DNA of 64,000 bases from Leptotrichia sp. oral taxon 215 str. W9775 (GCF_000469505.1 NZ_KI272874.1:62001-126000); one strand, 5' to 3'. Positions 1 through 8,775 are shown, counted from the first letter of the stretch. Translations and numbers: made by a program. Notes: generated by a model from the letters alone, not told the origin.

Positions 1-1
1 T

Positions 2-160
2 TACAGAAAGGAACAGTATGAAAAACTTGTTACCGTATATCATCTGGATAACTGTATAGAATGCGGTGCTTGTGAGTATGTGTGTCCGTCAAGAGTACCT
101 TTAATAAAGAGTATAAAGGAAGGAAAAGAAAAGCTTAGAGAAACGGGGGAAATGAAATAA
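2..160 (+). CDS. rnfC: Ion-translocating oxidoreductase subunit RnfC, C-terminal fragment
   Basis: Only the last 52 codons are in the window; the gene begins upstream. They carry a complete 4Fe-4S ferredoxin cluster motif (CIECGACEYVCP), as in the second cluster of RnfC, the peripheral subunit that links NADH to the membrane-bound Rnf electron chain. The stop codon shares one base with the start of rnfD (TAATG), so the two are translationally coupled and the C-D order matches the usual Rnf operon. Identity rests on the cluster motif plus the rnfD neighbour; another bis-ferredoxin protein in this position would be unlikely. Confidence 0.8.
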   Translation, partial: YRKEQYEKLVTVYHLDNCIECGACEYVCPSRVPLIKSIKEGKEKLRETGEMK

Positions 161-1269
161 TGGAAAAAACAATGGAGAATACAATAATAAAACGTTACAC
201 TCCTCATATTAGAGTAAAGGACAGTGTTCCTAAGGTAATGGGAGATGTAATAATAGCATTACTGCCTGCTATACTTGCAAGTGGAGCAGTTTATGGACTT
301 TATCCTCTGCTTGTTATTTTAACATCAGTAGTTTCAGCCGTAGTAACAGAGTTTTTATTTTCTGCAATATTTTTTAAGAAATACGATTCAATATTAAATT
401 TATCGGCAGTAGTGACAGGAATACTGCTTGCACTGATGCTAGCCCCTTTCACACCTCTTTATGTGGTTGCATTTGGCGGTGCGATGGCTATAATATTTGG
501 AAAGCTCATATACAGCGGACTTGGAAGAAACAGATTTAACCCTGCCATAGTTGGAAGGGAATTCATGACTGTATTTTTCAGTACAGTGATGGCTTCAGGT
601 ACAATTTGGTATAATGAGGAAGCGATGCAGGTAACAGGAGCAAAGCTGTTTGGATTTTTAGGAAATTTTTCATTTTTTAATAACCTTGATTCACTTATAT
701 TAAAATCATCAGGTGCAATTGGGGAATATTCAGTCCTTCTTCTAGTTCTTGGAGGAGTATATCTTATTTATAGGGACAGAATTTCCTGGCACATTCCTGT
801 AACTTTATTTATTACAGTTTTTGTAGGAATGATGATTTCAAGATTTACAGGTATAAATGCAGGTATTTCATTAGGTGGACTTATGCTTTGTGGAATATAC
901 ATGGCAACAGATATGCCTACAAGCTCGTCAACTCCACATGGGAAAATTTATTACGGAATCATGATGGGAATAGTAGTTTTTGTATTCTGGGTATTTAAAA
1001 TCAGAAATGAAGCCCTTTCATATGCAATACTTGTCCTAAATGGATTTGTACCTATAATAAATGAAACTTTTACACCATTAATGTTTGGAGAAGATGCAGA
1101 AGAGGTTCAGGGAGAAAAGATAGGAAGAGGAGTAATATATGCTTTTGCAATAATAGGAGTTACTATACTGGTTTCACTTATTCATCGTTTTGGACTGATA
1201 AGATATCTTGTGTTTATCTATATAATTTATACAACAGTAATGTTAATACGCTCAAAAGAAATTCAGTAA
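160..1269 (+). CDS. rnfD: Ion-translocating oxidoreductase subunit RnfD
   Basis: Multi-pass membrane subunit of the Rnf complex, which couples ferredoxin:NAD+ electron transfer to ion pumping. The N-terminal PHIR motif (residues 15-18), GRNRFNPAIVGREF (around 123-136), the GAIGEYS segment and the ATDMPTSSSTPHGK loop are all typical of RnfD. Two oddities are visible. The usual flavinylation motif (S/T-G-A-T) appears as TGAK at residues 159-162, replacing the acceptor Thr by Lys. The protein is 369 residues long because a tail of about 60 residues with extra hydrophobic segments follows the usual FG end. rnfG, E, A and B do not follow; mfd does. Family assignment is firm; the function of this variant is less so. 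Confidence 0.88.
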   Translation: MEKTMENTIIKRYTPHIRVKDSVPKVMGDVIIALLPAILASGAVYGLYPLLVILTSVVSAVVTEFLFSAIFFKKYDSILNLSAVVTGILLALMLAPFTPLYVVAFGGAMAIIFGKLIYSGLGRNRFNPAIVGREFMTVFFSTVMASGTIWYNEEAMQVTGAKLFGFLGNFSFFNNLDSLILKSSGAIGEYSVLLLVLGGVYLIYRDRISWHIPVTLFITVFVGMMISRFTGINAGISLGGLMLCGIYMATDMPTSSSTPHGKIYYGIMMGIVVFVFWVFKIRNEALSYAILVLNGFVPIINETFTPLMFGEDAEEVQGEKIGRGVIYAFAIIGVTILVSLIHRFGLIRYLVFIYIIYTTVMLIRSKEIQ

Positions 1270-1287
1270 ATTTTATGATTATAATAG

Positions 1288-1412
1288 AATTTCCGGCATT
1301 CAAAATTTTCTGAAAAAATATGAATTGAGTCAAATAAAAAAATGGCTGTCTGAGCATAGCGAGTTTGTCATTTTTTGACTCAATGATTATTTTTGAAGGC
1401 AAAAAAATTTTG
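1288..1412. repeat. Degenerate copy of the intergenic inverted-repeat element; possible rnfD terminator
   Basis: This stretch aligns by eye with the element at 42100-42371. Shared pieces are AAAAAATATGAA, the core TGTCTGAGC...GCGAGTTT, CATTTTTT and AATGATTATTTTT. The outer GGCTGTCT-type ends are missing, so the copy is truncated. Its centre forms a strong hairpin (TTGAGTCAA at 1325-1333 with TTGACTCAA at 1375-1383, extended by A-run/T-run pairing). It could terminate rnfD transcription, although no clean T-tract follows the stem. Confidence 0.6.
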
Positions 1413-1429
1413 TAGCCGGTAGCGGGAGA

Positions 1430-1452
1430 ATGAGGGTGGCATGAACCCTCAT
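1430..1452 (+). promoter_or_regulatory. Hairpin just upstream of the mfd ribosome-binding site
   Basis: ATGAGGGT (1430-1437) pairs perfectly with ACCCTCAT (1445-1452) around a 7-nt loop. The mfd Shine-Dalgarno sequence (AAGGAG) begins a few bases later. A stem this close could affect ribosome access or mRNA stability. It has no T-tract and so is not a simple terminator. The role is inference. Confidence 0.4.
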
Positions 1453-1468
1453 AAGTAAGGAGAAAAAA

Positions 1469-4400
1469 ATGCAAAGTTTAAAGTTTTTGGATAAGATAGA
1501 CAGAAATGCTTTAAAACTTGAAAGCAAAATATACCGGGGAGCAATTCCTTGGTTTTTGTTATGTTCGAATGAAAAAAAAATCGTATATGTTTCCACCTCC
1601 AACAGAAATCTTGAAAATTATTACAGTATGCTGGAAGGCTATTCGGGAGACATGGAAAAAGATCTTTCAATTTTTGAGAACACATCTTCAAATAAGGAAG
1701 ATTTAACAGGAATAAACATAGAAATTCTTGATATATTAAAAAACAGATCTAATTTCATTCTATTTCTGAATTTACAGATTACACTTGACATATTTTTTGA
1801 AAAGGTAAATTTTCTCAATTTTAAAACAGGAAGTGAATATAAATTTTCAGAAATAGCAGATTTTTTAGTGGAAAATGGCTATGAACAGTCCTATATGGTT
1901 GAAAAGAAGGGTGAATTCAGCAGAAGGGGAGATATTCTTGATATTTTCCCGCCCAATATGGAAAATCCTATAAGATTTGAGTTTTTTGATGAAGAACTGG
2001 AAAGCATAAGGGAATTTGATGTGGACAGTCAGAGATCCCTGAGTAGACTTGAGGAAATAAAGATTTTTGGAAATATCCTGTCAGGAAATAACTATGAACT
2101 TGTTGAACTTATAGAAGAGCTGAGGGGGGATGATGTGATTATTGTCCTTGAAAATGAGGAACTGCTCAACTATAAGATGGAGGAATATATTTTAATCAAT
2201 AGGGAAAAGGAAAATGTATATAGAAAAAGATTTGAAAATCTGAAAAAGAAGGGATCCATTATTGAAACTGTAAACTTTACTGAGGAACAGATGGAAACCT
2301 TTAAGGATAAGGAAAAGCTGAATAAACTGTCCAAAACTAAAAAAGTTCAGCTTTACACTAAAACTTATGCAAAAAAACTGGAAGATTACAGGGAAATATA
2401 TAATAAAAAGCAGATAGATATTATAAATTATGAGCTGTTTGAAGGATTTATCGTCAAAGATACCTTTGTCCTTACTGACAGGGAACTTGACGGGTATATT
2501 TATGAGAAGAAAAGAAAAGTAAATAAAGGCATAAAATACAAGAAGGCAAATCAGATACTTGAAGATGACTATGTTATCCATGTCCAGTATGGAGTGGGAA
2601 TTTACAAGGGAATACAGACTATGGACGGAACAGATTACCTGAAAATAAAGTATGCTGATGAGGATATCCTCTATATTCCTGTTGAAAAACTGAACAGGCT
2701 TGAAAAATATGTATCTTATGGTGAGGAGCCGAAACTTTATAAACTCGGGACAAGAGGGTTTAAAAGGAAAAGAAAGAAACTGGCTGAAGATATTGAAAAA
2801 TTTGCTGCAGAACTTATTAAAATACAGGCTCAGAGACAGAGCCAGAACGGATTTGTATATCAGAAGGATACAGTCTGGCAGGAAGAATTTGAGGCACTGT
2901 TTCCATTTGAGGAAACTGAAGATCAGAAAAAGGCAATCAGGGATGTCAAGGAAGATATGGAAAGTCCTAGAATTATGGACAGAATTGTCTGCGGTGATGT
3001 AGGATATGGAAAAACTGAAGTTGCAATGAGGGCGGCCTTCAAGGCAATAGAAAATAATAAGCAGGTGGCACTTATAGCACCTACAACAGTACTTGCAGAA
3101 CAGCATTATAAGAGGTTCTGCCAGAGATTTTCAGGGTATCCCATAACAATAGAAAATCTTTCAAGGCTTACCCAGGGAAAATCAAAGGAAATACTGAAAA
3201 ATCTTAAAAAAGGCACAATAGATATGGTTATTGGTACACACAGGCTGTTAAGCGATGATGTGGAATTTAACAATATCGGGTTACTTATAATAGATGAAGA
3301 GCAGAAATTTGGAGTGAAGGCAAAGGAAACGTTAAAGAAGAAAAGACAGAAGCTGGATGTGCTCACACTTACAGCAACACCTATTCCAAGAACGTTAAAT
3401 CTTGCGCTGCTTGGAATAAGGGAAATTTCAATAATAGACACTCCACCTGTTAACAGGCTTCCAATTATAACGGAAGTAATAAATGGAACAGATGATGAAA
3501 TAAAAATAGCCATTCTGAAGGAACTGTCAAGAGATGGCCAGGTATTTTACATTTATAACGAAGTAAAGAATATGAAGTATAAGCTGGAAGAACTGAAAAA
3601 AATACTCCCAGATTTTGTAAAGATGGAATTTATACATGGCCAGCTGCCTCCAAAGGAAATAAAGGATAAACTGAAGAGGTTTGAGCAGGGGGAATTTGAC
3701 ATTCTTATGGCTTCAACTATAATTGAAAATGGTATTGATGTTGCAAATGCCAACACGATATTAATAGAAAACTTTACAGGGCTTGGACTTTCACAGGTAT
3801 ATCAGCTGAGGGGACGTGTAGGAAGAAGTGACAGGCAGGGATACTGCTATCTTCTGAAGACAGGAAGCATAACAAGCAAGGGTAAGAAGAAGGAAGAAAG
3901 CATGTACAAGGTGGAAGGAATCAAGTCGGGAGGATTCCAGATTTCACTGGAGGACATGAAAATAAGAGGAGCCGGGGAAATACTGGGGGATAGGCAGCAT
4001 GGAACGATAGAAACCTTCGGATATGACCTTTACATAAAAATGCTTAATGAGGAAATACGTAAACAGAAGGGTGAATACAAGGAAAAAATTGAAAATGTGG
4101 AAATTATTCTGGATGAAAAGGGATATATTCCTGAAAAATATATCCAGAGGGAAGAAAGGCTTAATATCTACAAAAGGTTTGCAATGGCAGAAACCTATTC
4201 TGAACTGTCTGAGCTTGTAAAGGAAGTGAAGGACAGGTTTGGAAAAATACCGGAGGAAACTTTGAAGTTTATCCTCAGTGTAAAGTTCAAAATCTTTGCT
4301 GAACTCAATCATATCCATAAAATAGAGGAAAAACCTGAAACATTTGAACTTTACTTTGAAAAGGAAGGTATAAGAGAACTGATATCTGAAATGTCTAAAA

Positions 4401-4537
4401 TTTTCAGATGGAGAGATATTTCAGAAAAGTATGACAGCCTTCTTATTAAGGAAAAGACAAAGATTTCAGAACAGTTTACTGTAAAGGAAGTGTCCAAAGA
4501 AGAATTACAGAAATATATTAGAAATATAGAAGAATAA
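1469..4537 (+). CDS. mfd: Transcription-repair coupling factor Mfd
   Basis: DNA translocase that removes stalled RNA polymerase at lesions and recruits UvrA. Visible in order are a UvrB-like N-terminal module (GDILDIFPP near residue 155), the RNA-polymerase-interacting CarD/RID domain (around 365-425), then the SF2 helicase motor. The motor has Walker A GYGKTE (near 512), DEEQ (near 609), TATPIPRT (near 635) and QLRGRVGR (near 779), followed by the C-terminal TRCF domain. At 1022 residues it is somewhat shorter than typical (about 1150), mainly in the N-terminal half. The ATG is preceded by AAGGAG. It is followed by a parvulin lipoprotein and rqcP; Bacillus also has mfd close to the rqcP homologue yabO. 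Confidence 0.97.
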   Translation: MQSLKFLDKIDRNALKLESKIYRGAIPWFLLCSNEKKIVYVSTSNRNLENYYSMLEGYSGDMEKDLSIFENTSSNKEDLTGINIEILDILKNRSNFILFLNLQITLDIFFEKVNFLNFKTGSEYKFSEIADFLVENGYEQSYMVEKKGEFSRRGDILDIFPPNMENPIRFEFFDEELESIREFDVDSQRSLSRLEEIKIFGNILSGNNYELVELIEELRGDDVIIVLENEELLNYKMEEYILINREKENVYRKRFENLKKKGSIIETVNFTEEQMETFKDKEKLNKLSKTKKVQLYTKTYAKKLEDYREIYNKKQIDIINYELFEGFIVKDTFVLTDRELDGYIYEKKRKVNKGIKYKKANQILEDDYVIHVQYGVGIYKGIQTMDGTDYLKIKYADEDILYIPVEKLNRLEKYVSYGEEPKLYKLGTRGFKRKRKKLAEDIEKFAAELIKIQAQRQSQNGFVYQKDTVWQEEFEALFPFEETEDQKKAIRDVKEDMESPRIMDRIVCGDVGYGKTEVAMRAAFKAIENNKQVALIAPTTVLAEQHYKRFCQRFSGYPITIENLSRLTQGKSKEILKNLKKGTIDMVIGTHRLLSDDVEFNNIGLLIIDEEQKFGVKAKETLKKKRQKLDVLTLTATPIPRTLNLALLGIREISIIDTPPVNRLPIITEVINGTDDEIKIAILKELSRDGQVFYIYNEVKNMKYKLEELKKILPDFVKMEFIHGQLPPKEIKDKLKRFEQGEFDILMASTIIENGIDVANANTILIENFTGLGLSQVYQLRGRVGRSDRQGYCYLLKTGSITSKGKKKEESMYKVEGIKSGGFQISLEDMKIRGAGEILGDRQHGTIETFGYDLYIKMLNEEIRKQKGEYKEKIENVEIILDEKGYIPEKYIQREERLNIYKRFAMAETYSELSELVKEVKDRFGKIPEETLKFILSVKFKIFAELNHIHKIEEKPETFELYFEKEGIRELISEMSKIFRWRDISEKYDSLLIKEKTKISEQFTVKEVSKEELQKYIRNIEE

Positions 4538-4661
4538 TATATGTTAAGCATGGTAAAATTATAAAATGTATGAAATAATTAAAAAATAATCTGAAAATCT
4601 GTTACTAAAAAACAAAAAATATGATAAAATACAGATACAAAGAAAGAAAATGGAGGATATA

Positions 4662-5519
4662 ATGAAAAATAAAATTAAATTAGGAATAATAGCAGTAATG
4701 TGCACACTTGCATTAGCTTGTGGTGGAGGATCAAAACCATCAGGAAAGGTTCTTTTTGAATCACCTGACAAGAAAGTAAAAGTATATGAATCAGAAGTTA
4801 ACAATGAAATACAGAAAAATCTGTTTTCTCAAGGGTTAAAAGAATCAGACATACCAAAAGATCAGCTTGAAGCAACAAGAAAAAACATAATCCAGAGTAT
4901 AGCTATCACAAAGGCAATGGCACTGGAAGGTAAGGCAAAAAAACTTGACAGTGACAAAAAATATACAGAAAGTATAGAAATGGCAAAAGATAACATACTT
5001 GCCACACTTAATGTTGCCGATCAGGTAAACAAAGTAAATGTAACAGATGAAGAAGCTAAAAAATATTATGATGCAAATCCTGCGGCATTTACAAGAGCTG
5101 ATGATGTTGTAAAACTTCAGTTGATTGGAATAACTTCAGGAGACCAGGCAAAAGCTGATGCTGCATTGAAGGAAGCTACAGCAAACCCAAATAACTTTGC
5201 TGAAGTTGTAAAAAAATATTCAGAAATACCAAATGCAGGAACAGGAGAAACAAACGACCTTCCTTTAACGGAACTTGCAAAAACACATGCTCCGGTAGCT
5301 GAAGCAGTAAAAGCCGCTCAAAAAGGACAGGTTATAAACAGTGTTATAAAAGTAAATAATGAATGGTATATTGTTAAAGTTCTTGACAAGGCACCTAAAG
5401 GACTTGTAGCATATGACAAAGTAAAAGATATGATAAAGAACCAGTTGAAAATACAGAAAAGACAGGAAGCAAATCAGAAATACGTTCAGGAAATTGCTGA
5501 CAAATATAACATAAAATAA
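4662..5519 (+). CDS. Parvulin-type peptidyl-prolyl isomerase lipoprotein (PrsA/SurA-like)
   Basis: Predicted envelope folding chaperone. The start was set at 4662 rather than the in-frame ATG at 4650, because GGAGG (4652-4656) lies 5 nt upstream of 4662 and the signal peptide then begins MKNKIKLG. A lipobox (LALAC) marks lipidation at about Cys20. A SurA_N-like helical region follows (35-130). Residues about 145-250 then resemble a PpiC domain, with FAEVVKKYSE and a shortened central part ending WYIVKVLDK. A C-terminal helix contains KIQKRQEANQKY. It lies downstream of mfd with a 124-nt gap. Whether isomerase activity is retained cannot be judged by eye. Confidence 0.8.
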   Translation: MKNKIKLGIIAVMCTLALACGGGSKPSGKVLFESPDKKVKVYESEVNNEIQKNLFSQGLKESDIPKDQLEATRKNIIQSIAITKAMALEGKAKKLDSDKKYTESIEMAKDNILATLNVADQVNKVNVTDEEAKKYYDANPAAFTRADDVVKLQLIGITSGDQAKADAALKEATANPNNFAEVVKKYSEIPNAGTGETNDLPLTELAKTHAPVAEAVKAAQKGQVINSVIKVNNEWYIVKVLDKAPKGLVAYDKVKDMIKNQLKIQKRQEANQKYVQEIADKYNIK

Positions 5520-5527
5520 TGAATATT

Positions 5528-5585
5528 TATGAGGACATATCACAGTCCTCATATTTCTGTTGCCGGCATACAGTAAAAATGCCGG
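5528..5585 (+). promoter_or_regulatory. Two tandem hairpins between the lipoprotein gene and the next gene
   Basis: Hairpin 1 is TATGAGGAC (5528-5536) with GTCCTCATA (5545-5553). Hairpin 2 is CCGGCAT (5563-5569) with ATGCCGG (5579-5585). Neither is followed by a clear T-run, so partial termination, mRNA processing or 3'-end protection is as likely as true termination. Confidence 0.45.
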
Positions 5586-5643
5586 AACGTTCAATTTCAA
5601 CTATTAAAGGGAACAAATAAAATTACTGTTACAGGAGGCCTGT

Positions 5644-7197
5644 ATGAAGTTTTTAAAATTTTTATTGGTTTTATTTTTACTGTTGCTTGTTGCGGCAACA
5701 GGTGGGGTAATTTTCTCCAATAAAATAGTCTATAATATGACTAAAACAAAAAGTTCAGAATTTGAAAATTTGAGATATTCAATAAAGAATAGTGAAATAA
5801 TATTTGATAATTTTGTATTAAATGGAAAGGATCTTGGAAAGGGAAAGGCTAAAATTTCCTTTGTAAGAAGCGGTTTTCTTGGATTAAATTTAAAATCGGC
5901 ATTATCTGACATGAAACTTGAAGATGTTGACCTGAAAAAAATTTATGACACTCCTGACAACCAGATAGATTCCTTTGTGGAAAAAATAGAAATTCCTGCA
6001 AACAGTGAAGCAATAAAGAAAACAACTGAGGAATTTGTAAAGGAAACAACAAAGGAACTGGAAAACGTAAGTACAGGAATTGACAACTTCATTAATACAG
6101 AAATCAGGGAAAATATCCTGAATACAAACAAAATTAAGACAGATTATAACAGTATAACAGATTTGAAAAGCAAGGCACAGAAAATAACTGAACTTGACAA
6201 GGAAATAAAACCTGTGACAAAGATGATAAATACTGAAAAACAGGATATTGAAAATTCAATATCTAAAATAGAAACTGAAAAAAGCTTAATGCTTGAAAAT
6301 ATATCACAGGAACTGAACAAGCTTGAAAAAGTAGTTTCCTTGAATGACATAAAAAATATGAATTCATATATCTTCATGGATAAGGGAAAAAATATAACGG
6401 CATCACTGAATAAATCTTTAAAAGCAGTTAATCTTATTAAGGAAATAAGAAATTTACCGCTGCAGATTTCAAATGTGGACATAAATAACGGAACTATTGT
6501 ATTTAACGGTCTTAATGGTAAAAATACAGTTTCAGGTGAAATAAAGCTTGAAGGTGTTCCTGAGAAAGCAGCTGTAAAATCGGCACAGGACGGCTATGAT
6601 ATAACTTATAGGGAAGATAAGCTTACAATGCAGACATCTTTTGATAAAAACATAGTTTCTGTCATAGAATATCTGAAGGATGATATACTTGAAGGTAAAG
6701 TAATAAAACTTGTTTCAAGATTAACTTCAGAAAACAATAATTTCCAGAATATAAATGAAACAGTCCTTTCAGATGAGGAAAAAACTTTACTTACTGAAAA
6801 GATAAATACTTTACAGCAGACACGTTATCAGGAAATAATGACAAAATATGATGAACAGATAAAAAGCATCGATACTCTTATAACAGCAGTTTATGAGAAG
6901 AAAAGTAAGCTTGATCAGATTCAGAGGGAAATGATTTCCTTGAATACAATAATAAATCTGCCTGAAGTTCCTGCCCAGACAGGAAATGCCACTGGAGAAA
7001 ATACAGTAAATCCAGCTAATCCTGCAAATAATGAGGGAAATGGAAACAATTCAGGAACTCAGACAAATAATAACAATAATAGTAACAGCAATAATGCCCA
7101 GCCAAATAATCAGCAGCAGGACAGCACTAAAAATGCCATAAATGATGCGGCAGGGAAATTAAAGGAAATGTTTGATAAAAAAGATAATAAGAAATAG
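5644..7197 (+). CDS. Envelope-anchored coiled-coil protein with Asn-rich tail (AsmA/TIGR03545-like?)
   Basis: Function not recognised. An N-terminal hydrophobic anchor (residues 4-26) is followed by a region around 35-100 with β-strand-like repeats (SEIIFDNFVLNG) resembling the start of AsmA/TIGR03545-type proteins. Long charged helical stretches come next (110-230 and 370-440). The segment ISNVDINNGTIVFNGLNG near 280 is also AsmA-like. A low-complexity Asn/Gln/Gly-rich linker occupies about 445-495, followed by a short amphipathic end containing KLKEMFDKK. The anchor implies a periplasm-facing inner-membrane protein. The RBS is AGGAGG. It ends 11 nt before rqcP and is probably co-transcribed with it. 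The family link is tentative. Confidence 0.6.
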   Translation: MKFLKFLLVLFLLLLVAATGGVIFSNKIVYNMTKTKSSEFENLRYSIKNSEIIFDNFVLNGKDLGKGKAKISFVRSGFLGLNLKSALSDMKLEDVDLKKIYDTPDNQIDSFVEKIEIPANSEAIKKTTEEFVKETTKELENVSTGIDNFINTEIRENILNTNKIKTDYNSITDLKSKAQKITELDKEIKPVTKMINTEKQDIENSISKIETEKSLMLENISQELNKLEKVVSLNDIKNMNSYIFMDKGKNITASLNKSLKAVNLIKEIRNLPLQISNVDINNGTIVFNGLNGKNTVSGEIKLEGVPEKAAVKSAQDGYDITYREDKLTMQTSFDKNIVSVIEYLKDDILEGKVIKLVSRLTSENNNFQNINETVLSDEEKTLLTEKINTLQQTRYQEIMTKYDEQIKSIDTLITAVYEKKSKLDQIQREMISLNTIINLPEVPAQTGNATGENTVNPANPANNEGNGNNSGTQTNNNNNSNSNNAQPNNQQQDSTKNAINDAAGKLKEMFDKKDNKK

Positions 7198-7208
7198 AAG
7201 GTTGCAAT

Positions 7209-7454
7209 ATGAGACTTGATAAATTTTTAAAAATTACAAGAATAATAAAAAGAAGAACAGTTGCCAAGGAACTGGCAGATAATGGAAACATATCAGTAAA
7301 CGGCGAAGAAAAGAAATCTTCCTACAGTGTAAAGAAGGGGGATATTCTGGATATAAAGTATTTCAATAAAAATATAAAGGTCAGAATTAAGGAACTTCCG
7401 CCTGAAAATTTAAAGAAAGACTTTATTGATGAGTTTATTGAAATTATAAATTAA
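7209..7454 (+). CDS. rqcP: S4-domain RNA-binding protein RqcP (YabO/Hsp15 family)
   Basis: An 81-residue protein consisting almost entirely of an S4 domain (MRLDKFLKI; RRTVAKELADNGNISVNG). In Firmicutes, RqcP/YabO binds 50S-peptidyl-tRNA complexes and works with RqcH in alanine tailing of stalled nascent chains. Length, N-terminus and proximity to mfd all fit that family. The Hsp15 heat-shock proteins are the alternative, but they are usually longer. It is the last gene of the mfd run, and a terminator-like hairpin lies about 120 nt downstream. Confidence 0.82.
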   Translation: MRLDKFLKITRIIKRRTVAKELADNGNISVNGEEKKSSYSVKKGDILDIKYFNKNIKVRIKELPPENLKKDFIDEFIEIIN

Positions 7455-7570
7455 AAATTGTGAATTTTTTTAATTTGAAGCTAATTTCCATAAAGAGATA
7501 ATTGGTGTTATTTTTCAAACGATTAAGTATAATGTTTTTTAAAATAATTAATATGTTTTAAATAAATAAA

Positions 7571-7612
7571 GAGAGAAAAATGGAAAAAAACGTTTTTCTC
7601 TCTTGTTTTTTA
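7571..7612 (+). terminator. Rho-independent terminator downstream of rqcP
   Basis: An 11-bp stem (AGAGAGAAAAA 7571-7581 with TTTTTCTCTCT 7594-7604) is followed by TGTTTTTT. It ends the mfd-to-rqcP unit just before the spoVG promoter. Confidence 0.75.
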
Positions 7613-7630
7613 AAATAAATAAGGTATAAT
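7604..7630 (+). promoter_or_regulatory. Probable spoVG promoter
   Basis: A perfect TATAAT -10 lies at 7625-7630, with a weak TTGTTT -35 at 7604-7609 (15-bp spacer) overlapping the preceding terminator. The distance to the spoVG ATG is about 40 nt, with AAGGAG as RBS. Confidence 0.5.
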
Positions 7631-7669
7631 GATAATAGAACAGTAGACTATATATGTAAGGAGAAGCGT

Positions 7670-7945
7670 ATGAAAATAACAGACATTAGACTAAGACTCG
7701 GAAAAGGCTCAGAAGAAGGCGGAAAGTTAAAAGCATATGTAGACATTACGTTTGATGACAGTTTTGTCATTCATGGTTTAAAAGTCATTGAAGGACAAAA
7801 TGGACTATTTGTTGCCATGCCATCAAGAAGAATGCCTAATGGCGAATTTAAAGATATCGCTCATCCGATCACTCCTGAACTCAGATCAGAACTAACAAAA
7901 GAGATACTGGAAGCATATGAAAAAGAAAATGTTGTAGCCGAATAA
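7670..7945 (+). CDS. spoVG: SpoVG family nucleic-acid-binding regulator
   Basis: A 91-residue protein with the complete SpoVG core (MKITDIRLRL; LKAYVDITFDDSFVIHGLKV; GLFVAMPSRR; DIAHPI). SpoVG binds RNA/DNA site-specifically and acts as a post-transcriptional regulator in several bacteria, including non-sporulating ones. It is a single-gene unit with its own promoter and terminator. No other sporulation gene is in the window, so the name should not be read as evidence of sporulation. Confidence 0.95.
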   Translation: MKITDIRLRLGKGSEEGGKLKAYVDITFDDSFVIHGLKVIEGQNGLFVAMPSRRMPNGEFKDIAHPITPELRSELTKEILEAYEKENVVAE

Positions 7946-7975
7946 ATAAAATCTAATAAATTTTATTTGCTATTT

Positions 7976-8034
7976 AAAAAAAGGACTTTTCATAATAGAT
8001 AGAAGTTTATCCATTTGGAATAGTCCTTTTTTTT
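7976..8034 (+). terminator. Terminator after spoVG
   Basis: AAAAGGACT near 7978-7986 pairs with AGTCCTTTT near 8022-8030, enclosing an imperfect inner stem, and a run of T follows. The stem is A/T-symmetrical, so it could also act for the minus-strand ywaF-like gene. Confidence 0.75.
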
Positions 8035-8091
8035 GTTAAATATTTAACTAGTTATAAATCACTTATAATAATCTTCTTATCTGTAATAATT

Positions 8092-8775
8092 TTAGGATAT
8101 TTTTCGTTTTCTGAATGGCAGATACATCAGAAACATTATGAACAGCATTGAAGATATCAGTATGACAATATAAAGTTCAAACGGCTTTATAAAACTGACC
8201 AAATCAGCTATGTATGCTTTCAGGAACATTGCATTTACAGGGAAAATTGTATTGTATATTGCGGCGTAGACAAACAGCATAATTAAAACTATGCAGGATA
8301 ATATATAATTTTTAAAATCTATTTTATCCTTCAGATAAATAAATCCATAGAAAACAGCCACAAATTCCAGTGCATGCATAATCATGAAGACATATACGTA
8401 AAACGGATGATAATAAACAACGACTCCCGGTAAAACAAGTGCAAATGCCGCACCAAAACTTAAAAAGTAAGCCAGGTTAAATAAAAAACGGGTTTTGTAT
8501 ATTAAATACAGTCCTGCGGCAATTGCGGCAAAATTACATAAATGTATTGGAATTACATTATACACAGGTTCATGTTCCTGTGTAACCCTGTATACAGAAT
8601 CAAGTATTTTAAATCCTAAAATAAAAAATCCTAAAAAAGTTCCATAATTTCTTAAATTGATTTTCTTAAATAATTTTGGAATTAACAGCAGTAAAATGCT
8701 GAATAATATCGATGCAATAAAAGTATGTATGTGAATTTGGCTAAAATAATAAAATTTCACAGCTCCTGGTTCCAA
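8092..8775 (-). CDS. YwaF/TIGR02206-like integral membrane protein
   Basis: A hydrophobic 227-residue protein with about six or seven membrane segments and the family motif PIHLCN followed by FLLNLAYF-like and PGVVVYYHPF segments (residues 75-125). The function of this family is unknown. The predicted start is a TTG preceded by GGAGGTG; no upstream ATG fits better. It stands alone between convergent spoVG and the upstream β-barrel gene. Confidence 0.75.
   Translation of the reverse strand: MEPGAVKFYYFSQIHIHTFIASILFSILLLLIPKLFKKINLRNYGTFLGFFILGFKILDSVYRVTQEHEPVYNVIPIHLCNFAAIAAGLYLIYKTRFLFNLAYFLSFGAAFALVLPGVVVYYHPFYVYVFMIMHALEFVAVFYGFIYLKDKIDFKNYILSCIVLIMLFVYAAIYNTIFPVNAMFLKAYIADLVSFIKPFELYIVILISSMLFIMFLMYLPFRKRKIS

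Noticed and set aside
2192..3106. Long reading frame on the minus strand opposite mfd (304 codons)
   Set aside because: Lies wholly within mfd, whose motifs are all on the plus strand. Its translation is Phe/Ile/Leu-rich in the way A/T-rich antisense frames usually are, and it has no ribosome site.
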